Below the pieces are notes generated by a model, which worked only from the letters and a program-made list of their open reading frames with translations, did not search any database and had not been told where the DNA came from. Made by a program: the position numbers and the translations under genes. A DNA stretch of 64,000 bases from positions 1 through 64,000 of the forward strand of contig SKTZ01000026.1 in the NCBI GenBank assembly GCA_007122335.1. Reading direction: 5' to 3'. Positions 54,506 through 63,295 of the stretch are shown here, one piece after another. The DNA comes from Bacillota bacterium (lineage in GTDB: Bacteria; Bacillota; Halanaerobiia; B1SED10-174). Numbering within the stretch: the first letter of the stretch is position 1; each line of letters opens with the position of its first letter.

Positions 54506-55013
54506 TTTTGCCCGCCTCCCGTAAACCGGGCAGAAGTTCAACTTCCATCCGCCGTCCGGAAATATCAACCTTTTTTACAACCTTTTTCAGGGCCGGAACC
54601 GGAATTTCCTGTTCTTCTTTTTCCACCATGTAGACATCATTTCCTGGCAGGGACAGAACTTCAGTTAATTTCCCCAGGTATTCTCCTGAAGTGGAAAAAA
54701 CACTGAGCCCAATCAGCTCGTAGATGTAATACTCTCCTCGGGGAAGTTTTTTTCTCCAGGAAGCAGGAATTTTTAGAAGTTTTCCGCGCAGGGGGCCAGC
54801 ATCTTCAATTGATTCTATCCCCTTGATTTTCAAGTAAACAAAGTTTTGTTGCAAGCGGACCTCGCTAATTTCCAGTTCTTCCAGACCCGATAACTCGGTA
54901 AAAACCCTTTCCAGCTCAAAAAACCTCTCTGGAAAACTGGTCAAAATCTCTACTTTAAGTTCGCCTTTAATTCCCTGTGGTTTTAGAACTTTTCCAACAG
55001 CCAGGTAATCCAT
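54495..55013 (-). CDS. rimM: Ribosome maturation factor RimM
   Basis: 172 residues: an N-terminal beta-barrel (GKVLKPQGIKGELKVEILT) and a C-terminal PRC barrel (YYIYELIGLSVFSTSGEYLG). It assists processing of the 30S head. It follows khpA by 27 bases and overlaps trmD, the standard order. Confidence 0.95.
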   Translation of the reverse strand: MDYLAVGKVLKPQGIKGELKVEILTSFPERFFELERVFTELSGLEELEISEVRLQQNFVYLKIKGIESIEDAGPLRGKLLKIPASWRKKLPRGEYYIYELIGLSVFSTSGEYLGKLTEVLSLPGNDVYMVEKEEQEIPVPALKKVVKKVDISGRRMEVELLPGLREAGKNAD

Positions 55014-55040
55014 AACTACACCTCACTAAGGGAAAGAGAT

Positions 55041-55271
55041 TTATTCCAGGATATCGACCTGGCTCCTTTTTCCCTCCCGGGCAGCCGAGGCCTTGGCCAG
55101 GGTCCGGATTGCCTTGGCAATTCTACCCTGTTTACCAATAACTTTGCCCATATCTTCCTCGGCAACTTTGATGCCAACCCGGATCATTTTGTCTTCTTCT
55201 TCAACAAATACCTCAACCTGTTCGGGATTATCTACAAGCGCACAGGTTATAAACCTGATTAATTCTTGCAA
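55041..55271 (-). CDS. khpA: KH-domain RNA-binding protein KhpA
   Basis: A 76-residue single KH domain with the GxxG loop VIGKQGRIAKAIRTL. KhpA works with KhpB/Jag in RNA binding and cell elongation control in other Firmicutes. It starts at TTG 55271 after GGGGGGC. It lies between rpsP and rimM, as in B. subtilis ylqC. Confidence 0.93.
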   Translation of the reverse strand: MQELIRFITCALVDNPEQVEVFVEEEDKMIRVGIKVAEEDMGKVIGKQGRIAKAIRTLAKASAAREGKRSQVDILE

Positions 55272-55286
55272 AGGTAGCCCCCCTAA

Positions 55287-55550
55287 CTATTTCTGCTGTT
55301 GAAATTTTTCCATTATACCGGCCTTGCGGAAAAGGGTCCGTACCGTATCAGATGGGCGGGCACCTTTTGCCAGCCAGTCCAGAGCTTTTTCCTCTTCAAT
55401 TTTCACTTCTGCCGGGTCTCGAGTGGGATTATAATAACCCAGTTCATCGATAAAACGTCCATCGGGAGCCCTGCGAGAATCCGCTACCACAAACCGGTAA
55501 AAAGCATTTCTTTTTGCACCCATTCTTTTCAACCTGATTTTTACTGCCAA
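55287..55550 (-). CDS. rpsP: 30S ribosomal protein S16
   Basis: 87 residues. The start [19 protein letters not shown] matches the conserved S16 N-terminus when TTG 55550 is read as Met; GGAGG lies 6-8 bases before it, and the longer GTG start would overlap that site. [19 protein letters not shown] is typical. It follows ffh by 22 bases. Confidence 0.95.
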   Translation of the reverse strand: MAVKIRLKRMGAKRNAFYRFVVADSRRAPDGRFIDELGYYNPTRDPAEVKIEEEKALDWLAKGARPSDTVRTLFRKAGIMEKFQQQK

Positions 55551-55572
55551 ATCTTTCACCTCCACTTGTTTT

Positions 55573-56904
55573 CTAAAAGGGGAAGGGGTTTTTCATCATG
55601 GAACTCTTCCCCGATTTTTGGAACCTCTTCATCATTTTTTTCATTTCCTTAAACTGCTTGAGCAGGCGGTTAACCTCCTGGGTGGAAGTTCCACTTCCAT
55701 GGGCAATTCTGCGCCGGCGGCTGCCGTCAATAATTTCCGGATCCTGACGCTCTTTTTTGGTCATGGAATTAATAATTGCCTCGGTATAAACCAGCTGTTT
55801 TTCATCAACCTGGAGATTCTTTAACATTTTCTTGTTGCCCATTCCCGGCAGCATGCCAATGATATCTTCCAGGGGACCCATTTCCCGAACCTGGTGGAGT
55901 TGTTCGAGAAAATCATCAAAGGTAAAGCTGGCTTCCCGGAGCTTTTGTTCCATTTTCCTGGCTTGTTCCCGGTCATAGCTTGCCTCAGCCTTCTCAATTA
56001 ACCCCAGGACATCGCCCATGCCCAGAATCCGGGAAGCAAGGCGGTCGGGGTGGAAGGGTTCGAGGGCATCAGCTTTTTCTCCAACCCCAACAAATTTAAT
56101 TGGGGCATCGGTTACTGCCTTGATAGAAAGGGCTGCACCTCCCCTGGCGTCACCATCCATTTTGGTCAGTATTACCCCCGTCAATCCCAGGTCCCTGTTA
56201 AAACTCTCAGCGAGATTAACCGCATCCTGACCCGTCATGGCATCAGCCACCAGCAGAATTTCTCCGGGTTCAATGTCTTTTTTCAGGTCTTTGAGCTCGG
56301 TCATCATTTCTTCATTGATGTGCAGCCTTCCTGCGGTGTCAATAATGACCGGTTCAAAACCTTCCCGCCGGGCCTTGGAAAGCGCCCCCCGGCAGATATC
56401 CCGGGGACTGGTTCCGGTTCCTAGCGAAAAAACTTCCAGACCTGTTTGCTGGCCAAGAGTTTCCAGCTGTTCAATAGCAGCAGGGCGATATATATCAGCG
56501 GCAACCAGAAGTGGCTTTTTCCCGTTTTTCCGCAGATAATTACCGAGCTTGGCTGTTGCAGTAGTTTTTCCTGCTCCCTGCAAACCTACCAGCATGATTA
56601 CGGGAATATCTCCGGTCAAATTGAGATCTTCCCTTTCGCTTCCCATAAGTTCGGTTAGCTCCTGCTGGACAATCTTTACAACCTGCTGACCGGGTGTCAG
56701 ACTGGAAAGAACCTCTTCACCAACGGCTTTTTCTTCAACCCTGGCCACGAAGTTTTTTACTACTTTAAAATTAACATCGGCTTCCAACAGGGCCATTTTT
56801 ACCTCCCGCAGAATTTCTTTTACATCCCGCGGAGAAATTTTTCCCTTGCTGCGCAGCTTTTGCATTGCTCCCTGCAGTTTTTCGGAAAGGTTGGCAAAAA
56901 CCAA
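55573..56904 (-). CDS. ffh: Signal recognition particle protein Ffh
   Basis: 443 residues: N domain, GTPase G domain with [15 protein letters not shown] (about 105-119), [11 protein letters not shown] and DTAGR, and a Met-rich M domain ([13 protein letters not shown], and [20 protein letters not shown]). It binds signal peptides and 4.5S/6S RNA and delivers ribosomes to FtsY. I prefer TTG 56904, about nine bases after GAGAGGGG, giving [14 protein letters not shown] 56913 is too close to that site. It follows ylxM. Confidence 0.97.
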   Translation of the reverse strand: MVFANLSEKLQGAMQKLRSKGKISPRDVKEILREVKMALLEADVNFKVVKNFVARVEEKAVGEEVLSSLTPGQQVVKIVQQELTELMGSEREDLNLTGDIPVIMLVGLQGAGKTTATAKLGNYLRKNGKKPLLVAADIYRPAAIEQLETLGQQTGLEVFSLGTGTSPRDICRGALSKARREGFEPVIIDTAGRLHINEEMMTELKDLKKDIEPGEILLVADAMTGQDAVNLAESFNRDLGLTGVILTKMDGDARGGAALSIKAVTDAPIKFVGVGEKADALEPFHPDRLASRILGMGDVLGLIEKAEASYDREQARKMEQKLREASFTFDDFLEQLHQVREMGPLEDIIGMLPGMGNKKMLKNLQVDEKQLVYTEAIINSMTKKERQDPEIIDGSRRRRIAHGSGTSTQEVNRLLKQFKEMKKMMKRFQKSGKSSMMKNPFPF

Positions 56905-56920
56905 AGTTACCAATCCCCTC

Positions 56921-57253
56921 TCAAATTTTTTCCAAACGTTTTACTTTTTCCAACAATCCATCACGTTGCTTGCACGAACAATCTTCCAGGCCTTTTTTAA
57001 TTTCTTCCAGGCCCTTTTTCAACTTGCGATCCCTTTTGACCAGGCCCATTCTTTCTTCATACTCCTGCAGGATTTTCTCCGCCCTGTGCAGGTGATCGTA
57101 AACGGCCTGCCGGCTAATGGCAAGGGTTTCTCCTATTTCACCCAGGGAAAGATTTTCGAAATAGTAAAGGCGAATTATTTCCCTTTGTTTCGGAGTAAGA
57201 AGAATACCATAAAAATCAAATAGATGGCCAATAAGGACCGTTTTCTCCAACAT
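56921..57253 (-). CDS. ylxM: YlxM family helix-turn-helix protein
   Basis: 110 residues with a sigma-70 region-4-like HTH: TPKQREIIRLYYFENLSLGE and IGETLAISRQAVYDHLHRAE. The family is nearly always encoded before ffh; in B. subtilis and Streptococcus it affects SRP function or transcription, but its exact role is open. ATG 57253 has AGGTG five bases upstream. The promoter region carries a long inverted repeat (see below). Confidence 0.93.
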   Translation of the reverse strand: MLEKTVLIGHLFDFYGILLTPKQREIIRLYYFENLSLGEIGETLAISRQAVYDHLHRAEKILQEYEERMGLVKRDRKLKKGLEEIKKGLEDCSCKQRDGLLEKVKRLEKI

Positions 57254-57258
57254 GAAAT

Positions 57259-57295
57259 CACCTGCAGTCTGTTAAGGATAACAGCTTTACAGGTG
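57259..57295 (-). promoter_or_regulatory. Nested inverted repeat at the ylxM promoter/leader
   Basis: On the - strand an outer CACCTG/CAGGTG and an inner CTGTTA/TAACAG are arranged symmetrically within 37 bases. The right outer arm includes the ribosome-binding site of ylxM. The predicted transcription start (about 57291) lies in the left outer arm, so the full repeat exists at the DNA level while the RNA keeps mainly the inner hairpin. Confidence 0.6.
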
Positions 57296-57297
57296 AT

Positions 57298-57326
57298 AGT
57301 ATATTAAACCAGACTCCTTTTGTCAA
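57298..57326 (-). promoter_or_regulatory. Strong sigma-A promoter of ylxM-ffh-rpsP operon
   Basis: On the - strand a perfect -35 TTGACA (57321-57326) and -10 TATACT (57298-57303) are 17 bases apart. Confidence 0.9.
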
Positions 57327-57349
57327 GAGTATTCGGGGAAAAAACCAAA

Positions 57350-58249
57350 TTATTCGTTATCTTCAAGCAGTTGTTCAACAAAAAGTTCGGGTTCAAAGGA
57401 TTTTAAATCTTCCATGCCCTCTCCCAATCCAAGTTTGAAAACCGGTAATTCGAGTTCCCGGGCTAAGGGGAAAACAATTCCACCTTTTGCAGTTCCATCA
57501 AGCTTGGTCAGAATTACCCCGTCAATAGTCAGAGATTTGTTAAAAGTCCTTCCCTGCTCCAGTGCGTTCTGGCCGTTGGTGGCATCCAGAACCAGCAGGG
57601 TTTTTAAGTTACACTCTTCCTTGCCCAGGACCCTTTTAATCTTCTTGAGTTCTTCCATCAGGTTTTTCTCCGTATGGAGTCGGCCTGCTGTATCCACCAG
57701 AAGTAGGTTTTTGCCGCGGGCTCGGGCGGCCTCGCGGGCATCATAACAAACCGCTGCGGGATCAGAACCGGGGCTTTGCGCAATTACAGGGAGGTTAAGG
57801 CGATTCCCCCAGACTTTCAACTGATCTATTGCTGCGGCCCGAAAGGTATCTCCAGCCACGAGAAGAGGGGCAAAACCCTCCTGTTTATAATAGTGGGCAA
57901 GTTTGGCCAGGGAAGTTGTTTTCCCTGACCCATTGACACCGACAATCAGGAGAATATTTAACTGTTCCGGGTCCAGTTTGAAATTACTTATCTGGAGAAA
58001 CCCTGAGAGAAGACTTTTGAACTCAGCAAAAAGTTCTTCCCCTCCCAGGTTTTTTTCTTTCTGTCGCTGACGGAGTTCTTCAATTAATTCCATTGTAGTG
58101 TTGACGCCAACATCTCCCTGGATTAAAAGCTCCGCCAGTTCTTCATAAAATTCCTCATCCACCTTGCCCCGGAAAAGACCAACAGTATTTTTCCAGATAC
58201 CCTGGCGCGTTTTGGCCAACCCTGATTTTAATTTATCTATGAGACTCAT
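57350..58249 (-). CDS. ftsY: Signal recognition particle receptor FtsY
   Basis: 299 residues, without the long acidic A domain of E. coli FtsY. N domain followed by G domain with GVNGSGKTTSLAKLA (about 107-121), DTFRAAAIDQL, DTAGR and TKLDGTAKGG. It docks SRP-ribosome complexes at the membrane. It lies between smc and ylxM-ffh. The upstream 215-base gap has the smc terminator, an inverted repeat and no clear promoter. Confidence 0.96.
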   Translation of the reverse strand: MSLIDKLKSGLAKTRQGIWKNTVGLFRGKVDEEFYEELAELLIQGDVGVNTTMELIEELRQRQKEKNLGGEELFAEFKSLLSGFLQISNFKLDPEQLNILLIVGVNGSGKTTSLAKLAHYYKQEGFAPLLVAGDTFRAAAIDQLKVWGNRLNLPVIAQSPGSDPAAVCYDAREAARARGKNLLLVDTAGRLHTEKNLMEELKKIKRVLGKEECNLKTLLVLDATNGQNALEQGRTFNKSLTIDGVILTKLDGTAKGGIVFPLARELELPVFKLGLGEGMEDLKSFEPELFVEQLLEDNE

Positions 58250-58393
58250 GGGAGTACCCTCCTTCGATTATTATTTTCTCTCCAGGAAATCAAACTCTTA
58301 ATCCTGCGGGAAATTCACGGGAAAATTTTTTCCCAGAAAACTTGGCCTGCAGTGGAGCTCTTTTTCCAGTTTCGGCAAAGAGAAAAACCCGCA

Positions 58394-58434
58394 ATAAAAA
58401 TTAACCAAAGACCGGTTGATAAGCCGGTCTTTGG
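58394..58434 (-). terminator. Terminator after smc
   Basis: On the - strand CCAAAGACCGG and CCGGTCTTTGG form a perfect 11-bp stem (58405-58434) followed by TTAATTTTTATT. It begins 30 bases after the smc stop. Confidence 0.92.
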
Positions 58435-58464
58435 AGTTTTCCCATCTTTTTGGGATTAGTTTTT

Positions 58465-61400
58465 TCAGCTGGCTCTTTCCTTCAACCGGTATGATATTAT
58501 TTTAGATATTCCTTCCTCTTCCATGGTTATTCCATATATCGTATTGGCTTCAGAAATAGTCCTCTTGCGGTGGGTAATAATGATAAACTGGGACAATTCG
58601 TTGATGTCACCAAGGAATGAAATGAACCGATCCACATTGGCGTCATCAAGGGGAGCATCGATTTCATCCAGAACATAAAAGGGACAGGGTTTCACTTTCA
58701 TCAGGGCAAAAAGCAGAGCAATAGCCGTTAAAGCTTTTTCCCCGCCGGACATAAGGGATAACTTCTGCAGTTTTTTCCCGGGCGGTTGGGCCACAACTTC
58801 AACTCCAGTTTCCAGAAGTTCTTCCTCATTGGAAAGGTAAAGGCGGGCTTTACCTCCCTGGAATAGTTTATTAAAAACATCCTCGAATTCCCGGCTGACC
58901 CGCTTAAAAGTACTCAAAAATTTCTTTTCCATGGTCCGATCAATGCCTTCTATAATCCGGTTCAGGGTATCCTGGGCTTCCCGCAAATCCCGGTGCTGTT
59001 CCCGCATGAAATTCAGGCGTTTCTCCAGGGCTTCGAATTCGTCTATTGCCCCCAGGTTTACAGGGCCCATTTTTTCTTTTTTCTGTTTCAATTCCTTAAT
59101 TTCGCTATCTGCGCCGTTCAAATCCAGTTTTTCATCAGCATGTTTTTTGGCGTTTTCAATACTCAGGTTATACTCCCGGTCAAGCCAGTCGGTGATTTTC
59201 TCCCGCTCTCCTTCCAGCCTTGTTTCTTCGAGCTGGAGGCTGTGGAGTTTTTTCTCCGTTTTTTCCAGAATTTCCTCGAGCTTTTCCAGTTCATTTCCCA
59301 ACTTGCTTTCCTTTTCTTCCAGTTCTATTTTTTGGTTTTCTAATTCCTGAAGTTGAGCTTCTTTTTTAATTTTTCCCTCGCGGAAGGAGATTTTTTGTTC
59401 CTTCCAGTCGGCAATATTATCCTTAAGCTGGGAAATGGCCTTTTCCAGGGCCTGTTTTTGCTCCTCTTTTTCCTGCTGCTCTACGTTTATTTCTTCAACT
59501 TCTTCCCGGTTTTTTTCCAGCCTTTCCTGGAGGTGGGTATAGTGCTGGCGGTTTTCTGCCATCTCAACCCTCAGGTCCATTACTGAGTTCTGATGTTCGC
59601 CGCGTCTTAAATCCAGTTCTTCCAGTTCTCTTTCTAATTCATTCAGCTTATTTCTTTTCTCCTGGACCTTTTCCTGCCAGGTTTTTATGGCCCCCTGTTC
59701 ATCTTCAATTGATTGTTTTACCTTTTTCAAGTCCTTTGTCAGCTGGCTAAATCGTTTTTCCTGTTCTTCCAGGCCGGCGGTCATCTTAACAAGGTTTTTC
59801 TCCTGGAGGTCAATATCTTTTTCCAGGGCTTTTTCTTCCAGCTGTAATTCGTAAATTTTCCCCCGGAACTCTTCTTGTTTTTTCCGCAGGTTATCCTGTT
59901 CAGTTTCCTTTTCTTTTAGCTTCGTTGCCAAACTATCTATGTTCTTTTGTAGCTTTTTCAGCGTTTTATTTAAATCTGCTTCCTGGCTGGATCCGCTGAA
60001 AAGAGTTCTCCTTCTACGACTACCCCCGGTTATTGCCCCACCGGGTTGAATAATATCCCCATCTAGGGTCACAAAACGCAACCTATTCCCTGTTCCCCGG
60101 GAGGCTTTAACAGCATGGTCCATCTTTTCCGATACAATCACTCTTCCCAGGAGGTAGGAAAAAACCGGTTTTAGCTCCGGAGAAAAGGTGATCAATTCCA
60201 GACCCGTGCCCAGTATTCCAGGGCCTTTTAAAATTTTTTCCTCAGAAGAGCTCAAAGAACGTTCGTTTATTAAATCCAGGGGTAAAAATGTTGCCCGCCC
60301 CGAATTATTTTCTTTTAACACCTGAACTGCTTTCCTTGCTGCCCGGTCAGTTTCCGTTATTATATTTTGTTCCCGGCCTTCTATGGCCGCAGCTATGGCC
60401 TCCGAGTAACGGCCATCAACTTCGAAGGATTCAGAAACAATCCCCAGAATTCCTTCCAGTTTTTTGGACTGGGCTGCTTCCAGGACAGCCCTTACTCCCC
60501 CGTGGTAGCCCCGCCCTTTTTCCCGGAAATCACTTATAACCACAAGCTGGTTCCGAACACTTTCCAAATCTTTTTGCAATTCTTCTTTTTCCCTGGACAT
60601 GTCTTGAAGTTCGGTCCGGGTTTTGTTTAATTTTCCATTATTTTTTTTATCTTTCTCTCTGTGCTTTTCCAGTTCTCTCTTTTTCTCGTCCAGGTTTGCC
60701 TTGCTTTGGGCAAGATTATTTTTTAACTCAGCTATATTTTGTTTTACTGTTTCCCTGGTTGTTTCCAGCTCCTGGATTCTTGTTTCCAGGCGGGTTTTTT
60801 CTCCTTCTAATTCCTGAACTTTTTGCCTTTTGTTGCTCAGGTCATTAAATATATCTTTAATTGCCCCTCTCAGAACTTCCCTTTTCTGTTGGAGTTCATC
60901 TCCGCGGGTAATTTTTTTCTGTTCTTCCTGAGAAAATGTTTCCAGTTTTTCTCCCAGCGCTTTAACCTTTTCCTTTTTAGCCTCCAGCTCAGCCTCGATT
61001 TCCTGCCCCTCCTGTTTTTTTCTCGCATAACTCTGGGCCAGGGTTTCAAGGTTGTTTAATTTTTCCTTTTTGGATTCCCGGTTTACCCTTATCTTCTCCT
61101 CGTTTATTTCAATCTTATTGCTGAGAACCTCGGCCTTGTTGCCCAGCTGATAAATTTCCTGCCTTGTTTTATCCAGCTCCTGGCTAATCTCTTTTCGCCG
61201 GGAGTTTGCACCTTGCAAATCTTTTTCAAATTTTTGATATTCAGCCTCTTTTTCCTGAAACTGTTTCTCGCAGGCTTTGACTTCAGTTTGCAGAGCATCC
61301 AATCTTGCCGAGTAGTTATTGTATCTTTTTAAGAGGAGGTTTACCTCAAGCAAAAAAAGGCGACCCTGGATTTCCATGTACTTGCGAGCAGTCCGGGCCT

Positions 61401-62022
61401 GTTTTTTTAAGGGCTGGCCCTGCCGATTAAGTTCATGGATAATATCCCTGATCCGCCGTTGTTGTTGTTGAGTATGTTCGAGTTTGCCGAAGGCTTCTTT
61501 CTTGCGATACTTGTACTTGATTATTCCAGCAGCCTCCTCAAAAAGTTCCCTGCGGTCCGAGGGTTTACTCATCAGAATTGTTTCAATTTTCCCCTGACCC
61601 AGGATTGAGGAGGAATCTTTACGCATGCCACCATCCATAAGCAGATTTTCTATATCTTTAAGCCGGCAACCTTCTCCATTCAAAAGGTAATTGCTTCCAT
61701 GAGTCTGGTTTACTCTCCTGGTTATCCGGACTTCGTCTTCAGCCAGAGGTAATTCCCCCATGGAATTATCCAAAATCAAGGTTACTTCAGCAGATTTTTT
61801 CGGACCTCTTTTTAGTGTCCCCGAAAAAATCAAATCCTCCATTTTTCCGCCGCGAAGCGTTTTAGCGCTTTGCTCTCCTAAAACCCAGCGGATTGCATCA
61901 ACTATATTGCTCTTACCACTACCATTCGGTCCAACAACCGCCGTTATTTCCCTGTCAAACCAGACTGTCACCTTATCCGGGAAAGATTTAAACCCGTTAA
62001 GTGTGATGCCCTTGATGTGCAT
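58465..62022 (-). CDS. smc: Chromosome segregation protein SMC
   Basis: 1185 residues with the whole SMC plan: N-terminal Walker A GPNGSGKSNIVDAIRWVLG (about 32-50), long coiled coil, hinge (about 520-670, with GYHGGVRAVLEA and the GGAITGG loop), second coiled coil, and C-terminal signature LSLMSGGEKALTAIALLFAL and Walker B FYVLDEIDAPLDDANV. With ScpA and ScpB it forms the condensin that organises and segregates the origin region. It begins 35 bases after spoVS and ends at a strong terminator. Confidence 0.98.
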   Translation of the reverse strand: MHIKGITLNGFKSFPDKVTVWFDREITAVVGPNGSGKSNIVDAIRWVLGEQSAKTLRGGKMEDLIFSGTLKRGPKKSAEVTLILDNSMGELPLAEDEVRITRRVNQTHGSNYLLNGEGCRLKDIENLLMDGGMRKDSSSILGQGKIETILMSKPSDRRELFEEAAGIIKYKYRKKEAFGKLEHTQQQQRRIRDIIHELNRQGQPLKKQARTARKYMEIQGRLFLLEVNLLLKRYNNYSARLDALQTEVKACEKQFQEKEAEYQKFEKDLQGANSRRKEISQELDKTRQEIYQLGNKAEVLSNKIEINEEKIRVNRESKKEKLNNLETLAQSYARKKQEGQEIEAELEAKKEKVKALGEKLETFSQEEQKKITRGDELQQKREVLRGAIKDIFNDLSNKRQKVQELEGEKTRLETRIQELETTRETVKQNIAELKNNLAQSKANLDEKKRELEKHREKDKKNNGKLNKTRTELQDMSREKEELQKDLESVRNQLVVISDFREKGRGYHGGVRAVLEAAQSKKLEGILGIVSESFEVDGRYSEAIAAAIEGREQNIITETDRAARKAVQVLKENNSGRATFLPLDLINERSLSSSEEKILKGPGILGTGLELITFSPELKPVFSYLLGRVIVSEKMDHAVKASRGTGNRLRFVTLDGDIIQPGGAITGGSRRRRTLFSGSSQEADLNKTLKKLQKNIDSLATKLKEKETEQDNLRKKQEEFRGKIYELQLEEKALEKDIDLQEKNLVKMTAGLEEQEKRFSQLTKDLKKVKQSIEDEQGAIKTWQEKVQEKRNKLNELERELEELDLRRGEHQNSVMDLRVEMAENRQHYTHLQERLEKNREEVEEINVEQQEKEEQKQALEKAISQLKDNIADWKEQKISFREGKIKKEAQLQELENQKIELEEKESKLGNELEKLEEILEKTEKKLHSLQLEETRLEGEREKITDWLDREYNLSIENAKKHADEKLDLNGADSEIKELKQKKEKMGPVNLGAIDEFEALEKRLNFMREQHRDLREAQDTLNRIIEGIDRTMEKKFLSTFKRVSREFEDVFNKLFQGGKARLYLSNEEELLETGVEVVAQPPGKKLQKLSLMSGGEKALTAIALLFALMKVKPCPFYVLDEIDAPLDDANVDRFISFLGDINELSQFIIITHRKRTISEANTIYGITMEEEGISKIISYRLKERAS

Positions 62023-62057
62023 TTTCTTCCCCCATTTCTCCAGCTCATCAGCAAAAA

Positions 62058-62318
62058 TTAGCGCGCCTCAACTATAAATTTGATTGCAGTCCGCTCCTCC
62101 CCATCTATCTCGATCTCGGCAAAGCAAGGATACATCACCAGATTAATCCCATTTGGGGCCACATAACCCCGACAGATAGCTATGGCTTTCACCGCCTGGT
62201 TAATAGCTCCTGCTCCAATAGCCTGCATTTCCACCCGATTTTCATTTCTCAACACTGCCGCAAGGGCGCCTGCTACTGCTTTGGGTTTTGATTTTGCTGA
62301 TACCTTCAAAAGTTCCAC
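62058..62318 (-). CDS. spoVS: Stage V sporulation protein S
   Basis: 86 residues, the same length as B. subtilis SpoVS. The Alba-like RNA/DNA-binding fold has KVSAKSKPKAVAGALAAVLR, AIGAGAINQAVKAIAI and GEERTAIKFIVEAR. SpoVS affects septation timing and coat/cortex completion. It starts at GTG 62318. Here it directly precedes smc, not its place in B. subtilis. Confidence 0.95.
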   Translation of the reverse strand: MELLKVSAKSKPKAVAGALAAVLRNENRVEMQAIGAGAINQAVKAIAICRGYVAPNGINLVMYPCFAEIEIDGEERTAIKFIVEAR

Positions 62319-62393
62319 CTTTTTTCCCCCTTTTTTTTGTACTCAGCTGCATATTTTAGGACAACGGCAAGTAATCTATTATATATTATAGTA

Positions 62394-62420
62394 ATTCTAC
62401 ACAAGTCGTGATAAACCTTT
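62394..62420 (-). promoter_or_regulatory. Possible sigma-H-type promoter of spoVS
   Basis: On the - strand AAAGGTTTA (62412-62420) and GTAGAAT (62394-62400) match the loose sigma-H pattern (RnAGGAwWW, 11-13 bases, RnnGAAT) except for one base in the -35. spoVS is sigma-H dependent in B. subtilis. A sigma-A promoter is not clear in the same gap. Confidence 0.4.
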
Positions 62421-62425
62421 CTAAA

Positions 62426-63136
62426 TCAACTGCCCGGCCCTTTCTTTAATTTCTCAATTTCTTTTGGGGTTAGCTTGCGAAATTTCCCCGCAGGCAGGTC
62501 TTTCAACTCAATGGGGCCCATAGAAATTCGCTTGAGCCTTTTAACTGGAAGGTTAAGGGCTCCCATCATCCGTCTTACCTGCCGGTTTCTTCCTTCGTGG
62601 ATGGTGAGTTCAATTAAACCCGGTTCAATTAGGCGGGCGCGACCAGGAGAAGTCTCTCCATCTTCCAGCTTGATCCCCCCTGCCAGTTTTTCCAATTCTT
62701 TCTTTCCCACGCCAGGTTCTGTCCAAACCAGGTAGGTTTTTTTAATTTCATGGCTGGGGTGAGTTATTTTGAAGGTTAATTCTCCATCATTGGTAAGAAG
62801 CAAAAGCCCCTCGGTATTCCAGTCCAGCCTCCCCACAGGATGCAGATTTTGATATGCGGGGGGCAGAAAATCCATTATGGTCGGCCTGCCCTGGGGATCA
62901 GTTTTACTTGTAATACAATAAAGCGGTTTATGGAAAGCAAGATAAACCATCCTGGCCTTAGCAATAGTTTTCCCATCAACAGTAATAACATCCTTATCAG
63001 GATCAACTCTGGTCCCGAGTTCCCGCACAATTTCCCCATTGACAGCAACCCGGCCTGCGGTAATATATTCTTCGGCTTTTCGCCGGGAGGCTACACCACG
63101 CCGGGCCAGAATTTTTTGTAATCTTTCCACATCCAT
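62426..63136 (-). CDS. rluB: 23S rRNA pseudouridine synthase (RsuA/RluB family)
   Basis: 236 residues: N-terminal S4 domain (LQKILARRGVASRRKAEEYI) and catalytic domain with GRLDWNTEGLLLLTNDG carrying the catalytic Asp. HEGRNRQVRRMMGAL is the family's C-terminal motif. Most Bacillota copies near scpB are RluB, acting on helix 89 of 23S rRNA, though RsuA cannot be fully excluded. It follows scpB after a 160-base gap with no clear promoter or terminator. Confidence 0.92.
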   Translation of the reverse strand: MDVERLQKILARRGVASRRKAEEYITAGRVAVNGEIVRELGTRVDPDKDVITVDGKTIAKARMVYLAFHKPLYCITSKTDPQGRPTIMDFLPPAYQNLHPVGRLDWNTEGLLLLTNDGELTFKITHPSHEIKKTYLVWTEPGVGKKELEKLAGGIKLEDGETSPGRARLIEPGLIELTIHEGRNRQVRRMMGALNLPVKRLKRISMGPIELKDLPAGKFRKLTPKEIEKLKKGPGS

Positions 63137-63295
63137 ACCCCCTTCAGCCCTCCTACTTTCCAGCAGTAGGCGATGAATTTTTTCTTTCTATGTAGGGAGC
63201 AACTTTTCTGCCAGTACACCATTCAGGTTGGGGCCCTGTTGGTTTTATGTCAAATCCTTTAATTTTTCTCGCGGAAAATAAGAAAAAGGGGCTGC

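Noticed and set aside
58318..58333. Inverted repeat GGGAAAATTTTTTCCC upstream of ftsY, considered as a CodY box
   Set aside because: It matches the CodY consensus AATTTTCWGAAAATT at only about 10 of 15 positions, so it is not convincing.
63137..63295. TTGACA near 63246-63251 as a promoter for rluB
   Set aside because: No -10 lies at 16-18 bases, and the distance to rluB is over 100 bases.
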